In this document: positions 49,852 to 58,884 of the stretch, piece by piece | How positions within the stretch are numbered: the first letter of the stretch is position 1 | Layout of the letters: every line of letters begins with the position of its first letter | Assembly (NCBI RefSeq): GCF_023634805.2 | Contig: NZ_CP106881.1 | Coordinates: 558,001-622,000, forward strand | Length of the DNA: 64,000 nt | Source: Comamonas endophytica | GTDB taxonomy: Bacteria; Pseudomonadota; Gammaproteobacteria; Burkholderiales; Burkholderiaceae_C | Direction: 5' to 3' | Position numbers and translations under genes: made by a program | Notes under the pieces: generated by a model | What the model was told of the DNA's origin: nothing | Database searches by the model: none | What the model saw: the letters and a program-made list of their open reading frames with translations, nothing else

Positions 49852-50291
49852 AACTTCTTTTCTGGATGTCTGCGTTCGCAGGTCCTCGGCGCAAGGCAAT
49901 GCAGGCGGCGCCCTCCCGCCTGCTCGGCGCCACTCCTCCTGCTCGATTGTCCGCCCCCGCTCCATGCGGCGATCGCCTTCGTCCAGCGCCAAGCTTGCCG
50001 CGCAAGCTCCTGGCTTCACGTGGACTCCTTCATCCTGCGCCCATCTGCCACTGTATCCGCGGACTGCCAGCAGCTTTTCAGCTTCCGATAAGACGACAAG
50101 TTCGCCGCCTACAGCGCTGCCTGCACACGGACTTAGACTGGATCGACATGCGGGAATGCGCAGGACCCTGGCTGTCACTCAAGCACCGCGATCCTTCCCA
50201 CTCTCCGGTCGCATGCATGGAAGTGCGATGCGCTCTGCCGATCGCTCGGGAACGCGCAGGTCGCGCGCGCGAGGTCTGAATGGAGGTCACC
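49852..50291 (+). other. Gene-poor spacer after the SRP RNA
   Basis: About 440 bp with no gene I can support. Short open frames here have no recognisable motif, good ribosome site or consistent codon pattern. No clear terminator with a T-run follows the SRP RNA. The composition looks slightly less uniform than flanking core genes, and the PfpI gene that follows begins an accessory-looking cluster. Confidence 0.5.
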
Positions 50292-51050
50292 ATGGAAGTC
50301 ATGCATCAGTTGAAGGGAAAACGCATCGCGGTGCTCGCCGCGGACGGATTCGAGAAGGTCGAGCTGACCGTGCCGGTCACGGCCCTGCGCCTATCGCGCG
50401 CGGAGGTCGACGTCATCTCCCTGCGTGCAGGGCACATCCGTGGCGTCAACCTGCACGAGCCGGCGAGCCGGGTGAAAGTGGATCACACGCTGTCGGATGT
50501 GTCGCCGCAGGACTACGACGCGCTGTTGATTCCGGGCGGCTTCATCAATCCAGACCTGTTGCGCCAGTCGGCGGCGGCGCGCGAGTTCGTGCGCAACTTC
50601 GACGCCTCGGCGAAACCCATTGCAACGCTGTGCCACGGGCCTTGGGTATTGGCTTCGGCCGGACTGACAGCCGGCCGGCAGATGACATCCTGGCCGGGAG
50701 TGCGCGATGACCTGGTCAACGCTGGCGCGATCTGGCTGGACCAGCCGGTCGTGCGCGATGGCAACTGGCTCACCAGCCGCGGCCCGCAGGACATGGTGCC
50801 GTTCGTGCGGGAGCTCGTGCCCTTCTTTGCCGGGCAGGCGCACACAGTGGCAGCCGAAGGCACGGGCGGCGCTTGCGGCTCGTCACCGCAGCGCGAGACA
50901 CCTCCGCAGCCAGTGCTGCAAGCGATGAAATGGCTGCCGCGGCCTTCGCTGCGTACCCTCGTGCTGATCGGCGCATTCGCCGTGTTCTATGCCGCGCGCA
51001 ACAGGAACCACGGGCCGCGCGGTGGACCGGACCGCCGCCACGCCGAGTAG
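50292..51050 (+). CDS. PfpI/DJ-1-family protein with C-terminal membrane anchor
   Basis: 252 residues. The DJ-1/PfpI domain (about residues 7-185) has the nucleophile elbow ATLCHGPWVLASAG and the ALLIPGGFINPDLL loop; members act as proteases, chaperones or glyoxalase/deglycase-type enzymes under stress. A linker follows, then one C-terminal hydrophobic segment (LRTLVLIGAFAVFYAA) and a basic tail, an unusual addition. The start ATG 50292 has GGAGGT at 5 nt; ATG 50280 is less well placed. It converges on the dehydrogenase gene and belongs to a small stress-type cluster. Confidence 0.87.
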   Translation: MEVMHQLKGKRIAVLAADGFEKVELTVPVTALRLSRAEVDVISLRAGHIRGVNLHEPASRVKVDHTLSDVSPQDYDALLIPGGFINPDLLRQSAAAREFVRNFDASAKPIATLCHGPWVLASAGLTAGRQMTSWPGVRDDLVNAGAIWLDQPVVRDGNWLTSRGPQDMVPFVRELVPFFAGQAHTVAAEGTGGACGSSPQRETPPQPVLQAMKWLPRPSLRTLVLIGAFAVFYAARNRNHGPRGGPDRRHAE

Positions 51051-51126
51051 ACCCGGGCCTGCTGGCGCCAGGAGGGGCTGCAGATCGAGCCGACGCGGCA
51101 CAGTGGCCCCCCCGATTTCTGTCAAT

Positions 51127-51155
51127 AGCCGAGGGCACCGGAAGTGACCTCGGCT
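51127..51155. terminator. Hairpin between convergent PfpI and dehydrogenase genes
   Basis: AGCCGAGG (51127-51134) and CCTCGGCT (51148-51155) form a perfect 8-bp stem. T-tracts are poor on both sides, so the assignment as a bidirectional terminator is tentative. Confidence 0.5.
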
Positions 51156-51184
51156 TGTGCTCGCGCCAGAGATCGGCAGGTCTT

Positions 51185-52324
51185 TCAACCGTTCGGTTTC
51201 AGCGTGATCTTGGTCCAGCCCTCCTTGCGTTCATCGAAGTTCCTGTACGCCTCGGGCGCCTGCTCCAGCGGCAGCTCGTGCGACACGATCCACGAGGGCT
51301 TGACCTTCTCCTGCTCGATGAGGCGGCTGAGGTAGCGGTTGTATGCCTTCACCGGGCACTGGCCCGTGCCCAGCTTCTGGCCCTTGAACCAGAACATGCC
51401 GAAGTCGAAGGCCATCTGTCCGCGGCGCTGGAGCTTTTCCTTGGCGTTCGGGTCCTGGGGCACGAACACGCCCACACAGCCGATGCGGCCAGTGAACTTG
51501 ACCGCGTGCACGAGGTTGTTCATGGTGAGGTTCGGCACTTCTTCATGCCGCATGTTGCAGCACTGGTAGCCCACGCATTCGCAGCCGCAGTCCGCACCGC
51601 GCCCGCCGGTCAGCTCCATGACCCGCTCTATGCCGCCGCCTTCGCTGTCATCGATCGCAACCGCGCCGATCTGTTCGGCCAGCGCCAGCCTGTCCTTGTG
51701 GGTGTCGACCACCATCACCAGGCTCGCGCCCTTGACGGTGGCCGACAGGGCGGCCATCAGCCCCACCGGCCCGGCGCCGTAGATCACCACCGACTCGCCG
51801 GCACACAGCTGCGCCATCTCGGTGGCGTGGAAGCCGGTGGGGAAGATGTCGGAGAGCATCACGTAGTCGTTCTGCTTCTCGGAGGCATCGCGCGGCAGGA
51901 TGAGGCAGTTGTAGTCGGCGTAGGGCACGCGCAGCAGTTCGGCCTGGCCACCATGGTAGGGGCCCATGTCGGCGAAGCCGTAGGCGGCGCCGGCCAGCCC
52001 GGGATTCGTCGTGAGGCAGTAATTGCACAGACCGCGCTCGCAGTTCTCGCAGAACCCGCAACCGATGTTGAACGGCACGGACACCATGTCGCCGACCTTG
52101 ACGCCATCCACCGCTCGCCCGACCTCGATCACCTCGCCCACGTTCTCATGGCCGAGAATGCGGCCCGGCTTCATGTCGGTGCGGCCTTCGTACATGTGCA
52201 GATCCGAGCCGCAGATGTTGGTGCGTGTGATGCGCACCAGTGCATCCGTGTGGCGCTCGATGCGGGCGTCGGGCATGTTCTGGACCCGGACATCGCAGGG
52301 TCCGTTGTAGACAAGGGCCTTCAT
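51185..52324 (-). CDS. Zinc-dependent alcohol dehydrogenase, glutathione-independent formaldehyde dehydrogenase type
   Basis: 379 residues of the medium-chain dehydrogenase family, closest in pattern to glutathione-independent formaldehyde dehydrogenase. Catalytic-zinc NICGSDLHMYEG and GHENVGEVIEVG, structural-zinc cysteines in IGCGFCENCERGLC, and the NAD motif VIYGAGPVGLMAAL are visible, as is the GADCGCECVGYQC insertion typical of this subgroup. Its ATG overlaps the hemerythrin gene stop (ATGA), so the two are coupled. Physiological substrate may be formaldehyde or another aldehyde/alcohol. Confidence 0.88.
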   Translation of the reverse strand: MKALVYNGPCDVRVQNMPDARIERHTDALVRITRTNICGSDLHMYEGRTDMKPGRILGHENVGEVIEVGRAVDGVKVGDMVSVPFNIGCGFCENCERGLCNYCLTTNPGLAGAAYGFADMGPYHGGQAELLRVPYADYNCLILPRDASEKQNDYVMLSDIFPTGFHATEMAQLCAGESVVIYGAGPVGLMAALSATVKGASLVMVVDTHKDRLALAEQIGAVAIDDSEGGGIERVMELTGGRGADCGCECVGYQCCNMRHEEVPNLTMNNLVHAVKFTGRIGCVGVFVPQDPNAKEKLQRRGQMAFDFGMFWFKGQKLGTGQCPVKAYNRYLSRLIEQEKVKPSWIVSHELPLEQAPEAYRNFDERKEGWTKITLKPNG

Positions 52325-52827
52325 GACGCCATCTCCTTCTTTCCAGCCGGCGCGGGCGCCGGCTGGCCGGTCTGCAGTTCCTTCTTGCGCGCATAGAGCT
52401 CGGGGACCATGCCGCGCAGGTCGGCGGTGGAGTAGCGCGCCTTCAAGAACATCTGCTCGCGCTCTTGCATCACATGGTCCATGATGGCCATGCCGAGCTG
52501 GATGACGGTGTCGTCGTAACCCGCGTCCGTGGGCTCCATGGCGCGTATCCGGGCAATGGCCTCCTTCGCCTCGGCATGCTCGCTCAGCGCCTCCTCCATC
52601 AACGCATCATCCTGGATCGCCTGCTGCACAGCCGGGTAGAAGATCTCCTCCTCGATCTGCGTGTGCACGCTGAGGTCCTGGCAGATCTTCAGGGCCAGCT
52701 GCTGCCGGGCTCCGGGTGGCGCGCCATCGTCACACAAGCCCTGGTAGTCGAGGAACTGCTTCTGCGCCATCTTGTGGTCCGCATCCAGCAGGTAGACCGC
52801 ATCTTCAAAAGCAAGGGTTGAGCTCAT
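52321..52827 (-). CDS. Hemerythrin HHE-domain protein
   Basis: A 168-residue helical protein with a hemerythrin-like di-iron site: histidines and carboxylates in LDADHKMAQKQF, VHTQIEEEIFYPAV, LSEHAEAKEAI and MDHVMQEREQMF. Such proteins bind oxygen, NO or iron and are linked to oxidative or nitrosative stress. The start is ATG 52827 (MSSTLAFEDAVYLL). It is the first gene of a two-gene unit with the dehydrogenase. Confidence 0.88.
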   Translation of the reverse strand: MSSTLAFEDAVYLLDADHKMAQKQFLDYQGLCDDGAPPGARQQLALKICQDLSVHTQIEEEIFYPAVQQAIQDDALMEEALSEHAEAKEAIARIRAMEPTDAGYDDTVIQLGMAIMDHVMQEREQMFLKARYSTADLRGMVPELYARKKELQTGQPAPAPAGKKEMAS

Positions 52828-53185
52828 ACGAACTCCGTTTTGTGAGAGGGGATCGAAGTTTGCGCGGCATGTTTGAAAGCGGGTGTCGGAAGATGCCGGG
52901 AGCATCGTAGGATCCCGTGAAGATGAGTTAGCGATGCTGGATGCACCTGGCCACTCGAAGGGCATCCAACTGGAGCACTGCTGCCCTCCCTCTGCGTCTT
53001 CAAAGCTCGCCTGGATCCTCAGTCGGCCCGCCCAGCTGGCAGCAATGCCCGCCCCAACGCCGGCCATGCGACCTGGCCTCATCGGTCGCTGCTGCGTCGC
53101 TTTCCCCTCTCCTTCAGACGGCAACCCATCTGGCGTGGGTATTTGCCTTGCTGCGGCCGGCGCAGGGTGCCGGCCGGATCCGCTC
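52828..53185. other. Gene-poor spacer at the far edge of the stress cluster
   Basis: 358 bp between the hemerythrin start and the YhiN-like gene end. No gene, RNA or clear terminator was recognised. It should contain the hemerythrin promoter near 52830-52900, but no convincing -10/-35 pair was identified. Confidence 0.5.
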
Positions 53186-54532
53186 TCACGCTGCCAGGAA
53201 CTTCTGCACGCCTTCGGCCGTGTACACGCCACTGGCCAGGCAGGCCGTCAGCAGATAGCCACCCGTCGGCGCCTCCCAGTCGAGCATCTCGCCCGCGCAG
53301 AACACACCGGGAATGGCCTGCAGCATGCCGTTGGCATCGAGCGCCTCGAAGGCCACGCCGCCCGCGGTGCTGATGGCCTCGGCCACCGGGCGGGCCGCCG
53401 CCAGCGTCAGCGGCAGGGCCTTGATGGCCTGTGCCAGTGCTGCGGGATCGTTGACGCCCTCGCGCCCCAGCACTTCATGCAGCAGGCCCATCTTCACGCC
53501 ATCGATGCCCAGTCGGCTCTTGAGGTGGCTGCTCAGGCTGCGCGCGCCGCGTGGATGGCAGACCTCGGCGGCGACGCGTTCGGCGCCGTGTTCGGGCAGC
53601 AGGTCGAGATGCAGCGTCGCATGGCCATGGCCCCCGATCTCGTTGCGCAGCCACTGCGAGGCGGCGTAGACCAGGCTGCCTTCGATGCCGGTTGCGGTGA
53701 TGACGAATTCCCCGCGCCGCGCAAAGGCATGGCCCTGGCTGTCGGTGAAAGACAGGCCGACCGATTTGAGCGGCTGGCCGGCAAAGCGTTCCTGGAAATG
53801 CGGCGTCCAGCCGCGCGCCGGCGCCGCCTCCAGGCCCACGAGCTCGCGCAGGAAGGTGCGCCGTGTCTCCGCGGTGCCGGACGCCACGTTCAGCACGTCG
53901 AAGCCGCAGTTCGCTGGCTGCAGCGGAGCCACGTGCACGCCGCGCGCCTCGAGCCACGGCGCCCACGCGCCGTCCGAGCCCAGCTGCGGCCAGCTCGCGC
54001 CGCCCAGCGCCAGCACCAGCGCCCGCGCGCGCACCAGCAGCTCCCCTGCGGGCGTGGCAAAGCGCAGCGCGCCCTCGCCTTCGCCCTCGGTCTTCCATCC
54101 CAGCCAGCGGTGGCGCGTATGGAACTGCACACCCAGGGAGCGCAGCTGCACCAGCCAGGCGCGCAGCAGCGGCGCGGCCTTCATGCCGACGGGAAACACG
54201 CGCCCCGAGGTGCCGACGAAAGTCTCGATGCCCAGACCCGCAGCCCATTCCTTGACCTGCGCGGCGCCAAAGACCTGCAGCATGGGCTCGATCTGCGCGC
54301 GGCGCGCGCCAAAGCGCGCGGCAAAGGCGTCATCCGGCTCCGAATGGGTCAGGTTCAGGCCGCCCTTGCCGGCCAGCAGGAACTTGCGCCCCACCGAGGG
54401 CATGGCATCGAACAGATGCACGCGCACGCCGGCCTGCGCCAGGCGCTGGGCGGCCATCAGGCCGGCCGGGCCGCCCCCGACGATGGCGACGTCGCAGTCC
54501 AGTGGCGCATGGGGAGTGGGGGCTTCGGTCAT
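53186..54532 (-). CDS. HI0933/YhiN-family flavoprotein
   Basis: A 448-residue FAD-binding protein of the HI0933/YhiN family (TIGR03862-like). It opens with the dinucleotide motif VAIVGGGPAGLMAAQRLAQAG (about residues 15-35), then GRKFLLAGKGGLNLTHSE, GTSGRVFPVGMKAAPLLRAW, ALGGASWPQLGSDG, and ends CAGEMLDWEAPTGGYLL. Reaction unknown; relatives are annotated as NAD(P)/FAD-dependent oxidoreductases. The start is ATG 54532 (MTEAPTPHAP). It is divergent from trxA, with a palindrome between them. Confidence 0.88.
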   Translation of the reverse strand: MTEAPTPHAPLDCDVAIVGGGPAGLMAAQRLAQAGVRVHLFDAMPSVGRKFLLAGKGGLNLTHSEPDDAFAARFGARRAQIEPMLQVFGAAQVKEWAAGLGIETFVGTSGRVFPVGMKAAPLLRAWLVQLRSLGVQFHTRHRWLGWKTEGEGEGALRFATPAGELLVRARALVLALGGASWPQLGSDGAWAPWLEARGVHVAPLQPANCGFDVLNVASGTAETRRTFLRELVGLEAAPARGWTPHFQERFAGQPLKSVGLSFTDSQGHAFARRGEFVITATGIEGSLVYAASQWLRNEIGGHGHATLHLDLLPEHGAERVAAEVCHPRGARSLSSHLKSRLGIDGVKMGLLHEVLGREGVNDPAALAQAIKALPLTLAAARPVAEAISTAGGVAFEALDANGMLQAIPGVFCAGEMLDWEAPTGGYLLTACLASGVYTAEGVQKFLAA

Positions 54533-54647
54533 TCGGTGGATTCCTCGTTGAAACGCATGGGTGCAAGGCGCGCAGCATACCGCCATGTGGCATGTCGCCG
54601 CCAAAGATGCAGGACGCGACCGCGCCTTTTGCAGGCTCATCGCCCCA

Positions 54648-54666
54648 CGCTATGACAGTCATAGCG
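54648..54666. promoter_or_regulatory. Operator-like palindrome upstream of trxA and the flavoprotein gene
   Basis: CGCTATGA-CAG-TCATAGCG, perfect 8-bp arms with a 3-nt spacer, in the divergent spacer between the flavoprotein gene and trxA. The form suits a dimeric regulator site. No T-run follows. Confidence 0.45.
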
Positions 54667-54770
54667 CCATATGTCGTCTTCATCAGTGCCTGCAAGCGCG
54701 TTTGCTGTCACAATCGAAGCCAGTTTTGCGAGAATTCGCCTTATTCAGCCAACACCCCAAGGAAAAATCC

Positions 54771-55103
54771 ATGGCAAGCGCCCTCATCAAGAATGTCTCC
54801 GACGCCTCTTTCGAAGCCGAAGTGCTGCAAGCCGGCACCACGGTGCTGGTGGATTACTGGGCCGAGTGGTGCGGCCCCTGCAAGATGATCGCCCCGATCC
54901 TTGACGAAGTCGCCGGCACCTACCAGGGCAAGTTGACCATCGCCAAGATGAATGTCGATGAAAACCGCGAGATCCCCGCGAAGTTCGGCATCCGCGGCAT
55001 CCCCACGCTGATGCTGTTCAAGAACGGCGAGCTGGCCGCCACCAAGGTCGGCGCGTTGAGCAAGGCCCAGCTGACCGCGTTCCTGGACGAACAACTGGCC
55101 TGA
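54771..55103 (+). CDS. trxA: Thioredoxin 1
   Basis: The general cytosolic disulphide reductase. The 110-residue product has [20 protein letters not shown] (WCGPC at residues 33-37 or so), [15 protein letters not shown] with the cis-Pro, and ends with an amphipathic helix. The start ATG 54771 follows AAGGAAAAATCC. It precedes rho, as in many proteobacteria. Confidence 0.97.
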   Translation: MASALIKNVSDASFEAEVLQAGTTVLVDYWAEWCGPCKMIAPILDEVAGTYQGKLTIAKMNVDENREIPAKFGIRGIPTLMLFKNGELAATKVGALSKAQLTAFLDEQLA

Positions 55104-55122
55104 TCGTCAGATAGCCCCGGTT

Positions 55123-55159
55123 CCCGGGTGGTGCGATCGCCTTGATCCACCACCCTGGG
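55123..55159 (+). terminator. Strong hairpin after trxA
   Basis: GGGTGGTG / CACCACCC (8 bp), extended by CCC / GGG past a single bulged T, with a 14-nt loop, 20 nt after the trxA stop. A C-rich rather than T-rich stretch follows, so it may be a weak terminator or an mRNA 3' stabiliser. Confidence 0.55.
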
Positions 55160-55226
55160 GCCCCCTTCCTGCGGCCGCGCAACGCGTCCCAGTTCCGTTA
55201 TTTCCTGCCCGCAGATCTTTTCCTGT

Positions 55227-55232
55227 CATAAT
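55227..55232 (+). promoter_or_regulatory. Putative rho -10 element
   Basis: CATAAT in TCCTGTCATAATCTGC, about 135 nt before the rho ATG, implying a leader of roughly 130 nt. In E. coli rho is autoregulated within its leader; a similar arrangement is possible here. Confidence 0.45.
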
Positions 55233-55367
55233 CTGCACAGATCACCGGCCCACTGCATTGACGGCCGTTTCGAGATCACCAGGCAAGCTAGGGCCCACGA
55301 CTTTCCGTGTACCGCCCAGCCTTCCGCCTCATTCCTGATTCCAAACACTCCGCCAAGGAGTCACCCC

Positions 55368-56630
55368 ATGCACCTTAATGAACTCAAGGCACAGCACGTG
55401 TCTGAAGTCCTGAAGCAGGCCGAAGAGCTCGAGATCGAAAACGTTGGCCGGATGCGCAAACAGGAAATCATGTTTGCCATCATCAAGAAGCGCGCGAAGG
55501 CCGGCGAACAGGTATTTGCCGACGGTGTGCTCGAGATCCTGCCCGATGGCTTCGGCTTCCTGCGCAGCCCCGATACCAGCTACACCGCCAGCACGGACGA
55601 CATCTACATCTCCCCCAGCCAGGTGCGCCGCTTCAACCTGCACACCGGCGACATGATCGAAGGCGAAGTGCGCACGCCCAAGGACGGCGAGCGCTATTTC
55701 GCGCTGACCAAGCTCGACAAGGTCAACGGCGGCCCGCCGGAGCAGAACAAGCACAAGGTGATGTTCGAGAACCTGACGCCGCTGTTCCCCAAGGAGCAGC
55801 TGCGCCTGGAACGCGAGATCAAGTCGGACGAGAACATCACCGGCCGCATCATTGACATCATCGCCCCCATCGGCCGCGGCCAGCGCGCGCTGATCGTCGC
55901 CCCGCCCAAGAGCGGCAAGACGATGATGATGCAGAACATCGCCCACGCCATCACCGCCAACCACCCCGACGTGCACATGATGGTGCTGCTGGTCGACGAG
56001 CGCCCGGAAGAAGTCACGGAAATGCAGCGCTCGGTCAAGGGCGAGATCATTGCCTCGACCTTCGACGAGCCGGCCACGCGCCACGTCCACGTGGCCGAAA
56101 TGGTCATCGAGCGCGCCAAGCGCCTGGTCGAGCTGAAGAAGGACGTCGTGATCCTGCTGGACTCGATCACGCGCCTGGCCCGCGCCTACAACAACGTCGT
56201 GCCCTCGTCGGGCAAGGTGCTGTCGGGCGGTGTCGATTCCAACGCGCTGCAGCGCCCCAAGCGCTTCTTCGGCGCGGCGCGCAAGGTCGAGGAAGGCGGT
56301 TCGCTGACCATCATCGCCACCGCCCTGGTCGATACCGGCAGCCGCATGGACGAAGTGATCTTCGAGGAGTTCAAGGGTACGGGCAACAGCGAACTGCACC
56401 TGAACCGCCGCCTCTACGAGAAGCGCGTGTTCCCGGCCATCGAGCTCAACAAGAGCGGCACGCGCCGCGAGGAGCTGCTGCTGTCGACCGAGATCCTGAA
56501 CAAGACGCGCATCCTGCGCCAGTTCCTATACAACATGGACGACATCGAGGCCACCGAGCTGATGATCAAGAACATGAAGGCGACGAAGACCAACAACGAC
56601 TTCTTCGACATGATGCGCCGCGGCGGCTAA
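55368..56630 (+). CDS. rho: Transcription termination factor Rho
   Basis: Hexameric RNA-dependent ATPase that terminates transcription. 420 residues: N-terminal helix bundle, cold-shock-like RNA-binding domain ([20 protein letters not shown]), Walker A APPKSGKT (about residues 179-186), Walker [17 protein letters not shown] and the R-loop/Q-loop region [19 protein letters not shown]. The start ATG 55368 has AAGGAG upstream. A clear intrinsic terminator follows the gene. Confidence 0.98.
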   Translation: MHLNELKAQHVSEVLKQAEELEIENVGRMRKQEIMFAIIKKRAKAGEQVFADGVLEILPDGFGFLRSPDTSYTASTDDIYISPSQVRRFNLHTGDMIEGEVRTPKDGERYFALTKLDKVNGGPPEQNKHKVMFENLTPLFPKEQLRLEREIKSDENITGRIIDIIAPIGRGQRALIVAPPKSGKTMMMQNIAHAITANHPDVHMMVLLVDERPEEVTEMQRSVKGEIIASTFDEPATRHVHVAEMVIERAKRLVELKKDVVILLDSITRLARAYNNVVPSSGKVLSGGVDSNALQRPKRFFGAARKVEEGGSLTIIATALVDTGSRMDEVIFEEFKGTGNSELHLNRRLYEKRVFPAIELNKSGTRREELLLSTEILNKTRILRQFLYNMDDIEATELMIKNMKATKTNNDFFDMMRRGG

Positions 56631-56663
56631 TTCCCACCCGTGCGCAAGGCTGTACCTGCACCA

Positions 56664-56695
56664 AAAGCCTCCGAGGTATACTCGGGGGCTTTTTC
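56664..56695 (+). terminator. Rho-independent terminator after rho
   Basis: AGCCTCCGAG / CTCGGGGGCT (10 bp with one G-U pair), loop GTATA, followed by TTTTCT, 34 nt after the rho stop. Confidence 0.9.
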
Positions 56696-56781
56696 TATTG
56701 CGGAAAGTACGTTCAATTTGAACCAATGCAAAGGTTGCACTGGGTTGGGCACGGCTACCGCACTTGACCTGAAGGAAGATC

Positions 56782-57039
56782 ATGAAAGAAGGAATCCACC
56801 CCAACTACCGCGAAGTGCTGTTCGTTGACCTGTCCAACGGCTTCAAGTTCGTGACCCGTTCCTGCGTGAACACCAAGGAAATGGGCACGACCGACGACGG
56901 TCGCGAACTGCCGATGTTCAAGCTGGACACTTCGAGCGAATCGCATCCCTTCTACACCGGCACGCAGAAGTCTGTCGACAACATGGGCGGCCGCGTCGAG
57001 CGCTTCCGCAACCGTTTCGGCAAGACCGCAGCCAAGTAA
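56782..57039 (+). CDS. rpmE2: 50S ribosomal protein L31, type B (zinc-free)
   Basis: An 85-residue L31 paralogue. MKEGIHPNYREVLFVDLSNG and FYTGTQKSVDNMGGRVERF are typical; the paired cysteines that bind zinc in type A L31 are absent (only one Cys, in RSCVNTKE). Type B genes are often derepressed by zinc limitation, but here it is the L31 next to rho, with no visible Zur site that I can identify. Confidence 0.95.
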   Translation: MKEGIHPNYREVLFVDLSNGFKFVTRSCVNTKEMGTTDDGRELPMFKLDTSSESHPFYTGTQKSVDNMGGRVERFRNRFGKTAAK

Positions 57040-57058
57040 TACTGCGCTCCCATGCCAA

Positions 57059-57087
57059 AGGCAGCCCGGGCAACCGGGCTGCCTTTT
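57059..57087 (+). terminator. Rho-independent terminator after rpmE2
   Basis: AGGCAGCCCGG-GCAA-CCGGGCTGCCT, a perfect 11-bp stem with tetraloop, followed by TTTTTC. Confidence 0.93.
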
Positions 57088-57171
57088 TCTTTGGCCGCGT
57101 CGCGCGCCATTGTCGCGGCCATCCGCCCGGCTTCGCGTATTCTTGCTCTTTTCCTGACGTCCTAACGCCGC

Positions 57172-58884
57172 GTGAACCAACCTACTCCCGCCATCGTTTC
57201 GCAACAGGCCGTGCGCCGCCTGCCGCGCTGGGCCCTGGTGCTGCTGTGCCTGGCCTACGTGGTGCCGGGCTTCGTCGGCCGCGCGCCCTGGAGGAACGCC
57301 GACATCACGGCCTTCGGCTACATGCGCGCGCTGTTCGAGGGCCGCACCGAGTGGCTCGATCCGCTGCTCGCCGGCATGGGGCCGCAGACCGACGGCCTGC
57401 TGGCCTATTGGCTCGGCGCCTGGGCGCTGCAGCTGCTGCCTTCCGCCCTGCCGCCGGAAATGGCCGTGCGGGTGCCCTTCATGCTGCTGCTGCTGCTGAC
57501 CATGGCCGCGACCTGGTGGGGCGTGTACTGCCTGGCGCGCAGCCCTGGCGCCCAACCGGTGGCCTTTGCCTTTGGCGGCGAGGCCAACCCCATCGACTAC
57601 GCGCGCGCCATGGCCGACGGCGGGCTGCTGGCGCTGATCGCCAGCCTGGGCCTGGCACAGCTGTCGCACGAGACCACCAGCTACGTGACCCAACTGGCCT
57701 GCACCACGCTGGTGTTCTTCGCGGCCGCGGCCATGCCCTACCGCCGTGCCGCGCCCGCTGTCGCCATGCTGCTGGGGTTGGCCGGGCTGGTGCTCAGCGG
57801 CGCGCCGACGATGGCGGTGCTGATGGGCCTGGGCGGGGCGGCGCTGGCCTGGCTGTCGCCGGTCGAAGCCACGCGCGCCGCGCGCTGGTGGGCGCTGGGC
57901 TGGCTGGCCAGCACCGCGTTGGCCGCCCTGCTCGCCACCTGGCTCGAGATCTGGCAGTGGCGCATTGCGCTGCCGGGCTGGGGCAGCCCCGAATGGCCCA
58001 GCCTGCTGCGCCTGCTGCTGTGGTTCAGCTGGCCCGCCTGGCCGCTGGCGCTGTGGACGCTGTGGCGCTGGCGCCGGCAGATCGCGCATCCGCTGCGCCA
58101 CCGCCATCTGGTGCTGCCGATCTGGTTTGCCGGGCTCGCCATCGTTGCCGCCGTTCTGACCCAGCCTGCCGACCGCGCGCTGCTGCCGGGCCTGCCGGCC
58201 ATCGCCACGCTGGCCGCGTTCGCGCTGCCCACGCTGCGCCGCAGCATCGGCGCGCTGATCGACTGGTTCACGCTGCTGTTCTTCAGCGTGTCGGCCATTG
58301 CCATCTGGGTGATCTGGATTTCCATGCAGACCGGCGTGCCCGCCAAGCCGGCCGCCAACGTCGCCAAGCTGGCGCCGGGCTTCGTGCCCGAGTTCTCGCT
58401 GCTGGCGCTGGGCGTGGCGCTGGCGGCAACCGTTGCCTGGTGTGCGCTGGTGGTCTGGCGCACCGCGCGCAACCGCGCCGTGATCTGGAAGAGCCTGGTG
58501 CTGCCGGCCTCGGGCGCGACGCTCGGCTGGCTCCTGCTGATGACGCTGTGGTTGCCGCTGCTGGATTACGCGCGCAGCTACGCGCCGCAGGTGCGGCAGG
58601 TCATGGCGGCGATGGGCGAGCCGGCGCCGCGCTGCGTGGCCACCTACGGGCTCAGCCGCGCGCAGCTGGTGGGCCTGGAGTTCCACGGCAAGGTGACGAC
58701 CACGCAGATCTCGACGACCAGCGCGAACCGCCGGCCCTGCGACTGGCTGGTGGCCGAGGCGCAGATGTGGGATGCCACGCAGGACCGCGCGCTGCAGCGC
58801 GACTGGCAGCCGGTGGCGCGCATCGCGCGGCCCACGGTGAGGAACGACCAGCTGGTGCTGCTGCGCAAGCGACCGGGCCGATGA
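57172..58884 (+). CDS. Multi-span membrane protein, GT-C (ArnT/PMT-like) glycosyltransferase fold
   Basis: 570 residues with about ten or more hydrophobic segments. The first periplasmic loop GRAPWRNADITAFGYMRALFEG and FEGRTEWLDPLLAG resemble GT39/ArnT-type transferases that use polyprenyl-phosphate sugars, with acidic residues (Asp in NADIT) where the catalytic Asp is expected. A smaller C-terminal soluble part holds a CVATYGLSRAQ / RPCDWLVAEAQ pair of cysteines. Function is inferred from fold only. The GTG start at 57172 is the first in frame; the stop overlaps the MATE gene (ATGA). Confidence 0.75.
   Translation: MNQPTPAIVSQQAVRRLPRWALVLLCLAYVVPGFVGRAPWRNADITAFGYMRALFEGRTEWLDPLLAGMGPQTDGLLAYWLGAWALQLLPSALPPEMAVRVPFMLLLLLTMAATWWGVYCLARSPGAQPVAFAFGGEANPIDYARAMADGGLLALIASLGLAQLSHETTSYVTQLACTTLVFFAAAAMPYRRAAPAVAMLLGLAGLVLSGAPTMAVLMGLGGAALAWLSPVEATRAARWWALGWLASTALAALLATWLEIWQWRIALPGWGSPEWPSLLRLLLWFSWPAWPLALWTLWRWRRQIAHPLRHRHLVLPIWFAGLAIVAAVLTQPADRALLPGLPAIATLAAFALPTLRRSIGALIDWFTLLFFSVSAIAIWVIWISMQTGVPAKPAANVAKLAPGFVPEFSLLALGVALAATVAWCALVVWRTARNRAVIWKSLVLPASGATLGWLLLMTLWLPLLDYARSYAPQVRQVMAAMGEPAPRCVATYGLSRAQLVGLEFHGKVTTTQISTTSANRRPCDWLVAEAQMWDATQDRALQRDWQPVARIARPTVRNDQLVLLRKRPGR

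Noticed and set aside
49852-50279. Open frames of 97-168 codons after the SRP RNA
   Set aside because: No motif, no credible ribosome site, amino-acid composition typical of random GC-rich frames, and they overlap each other in different phases.
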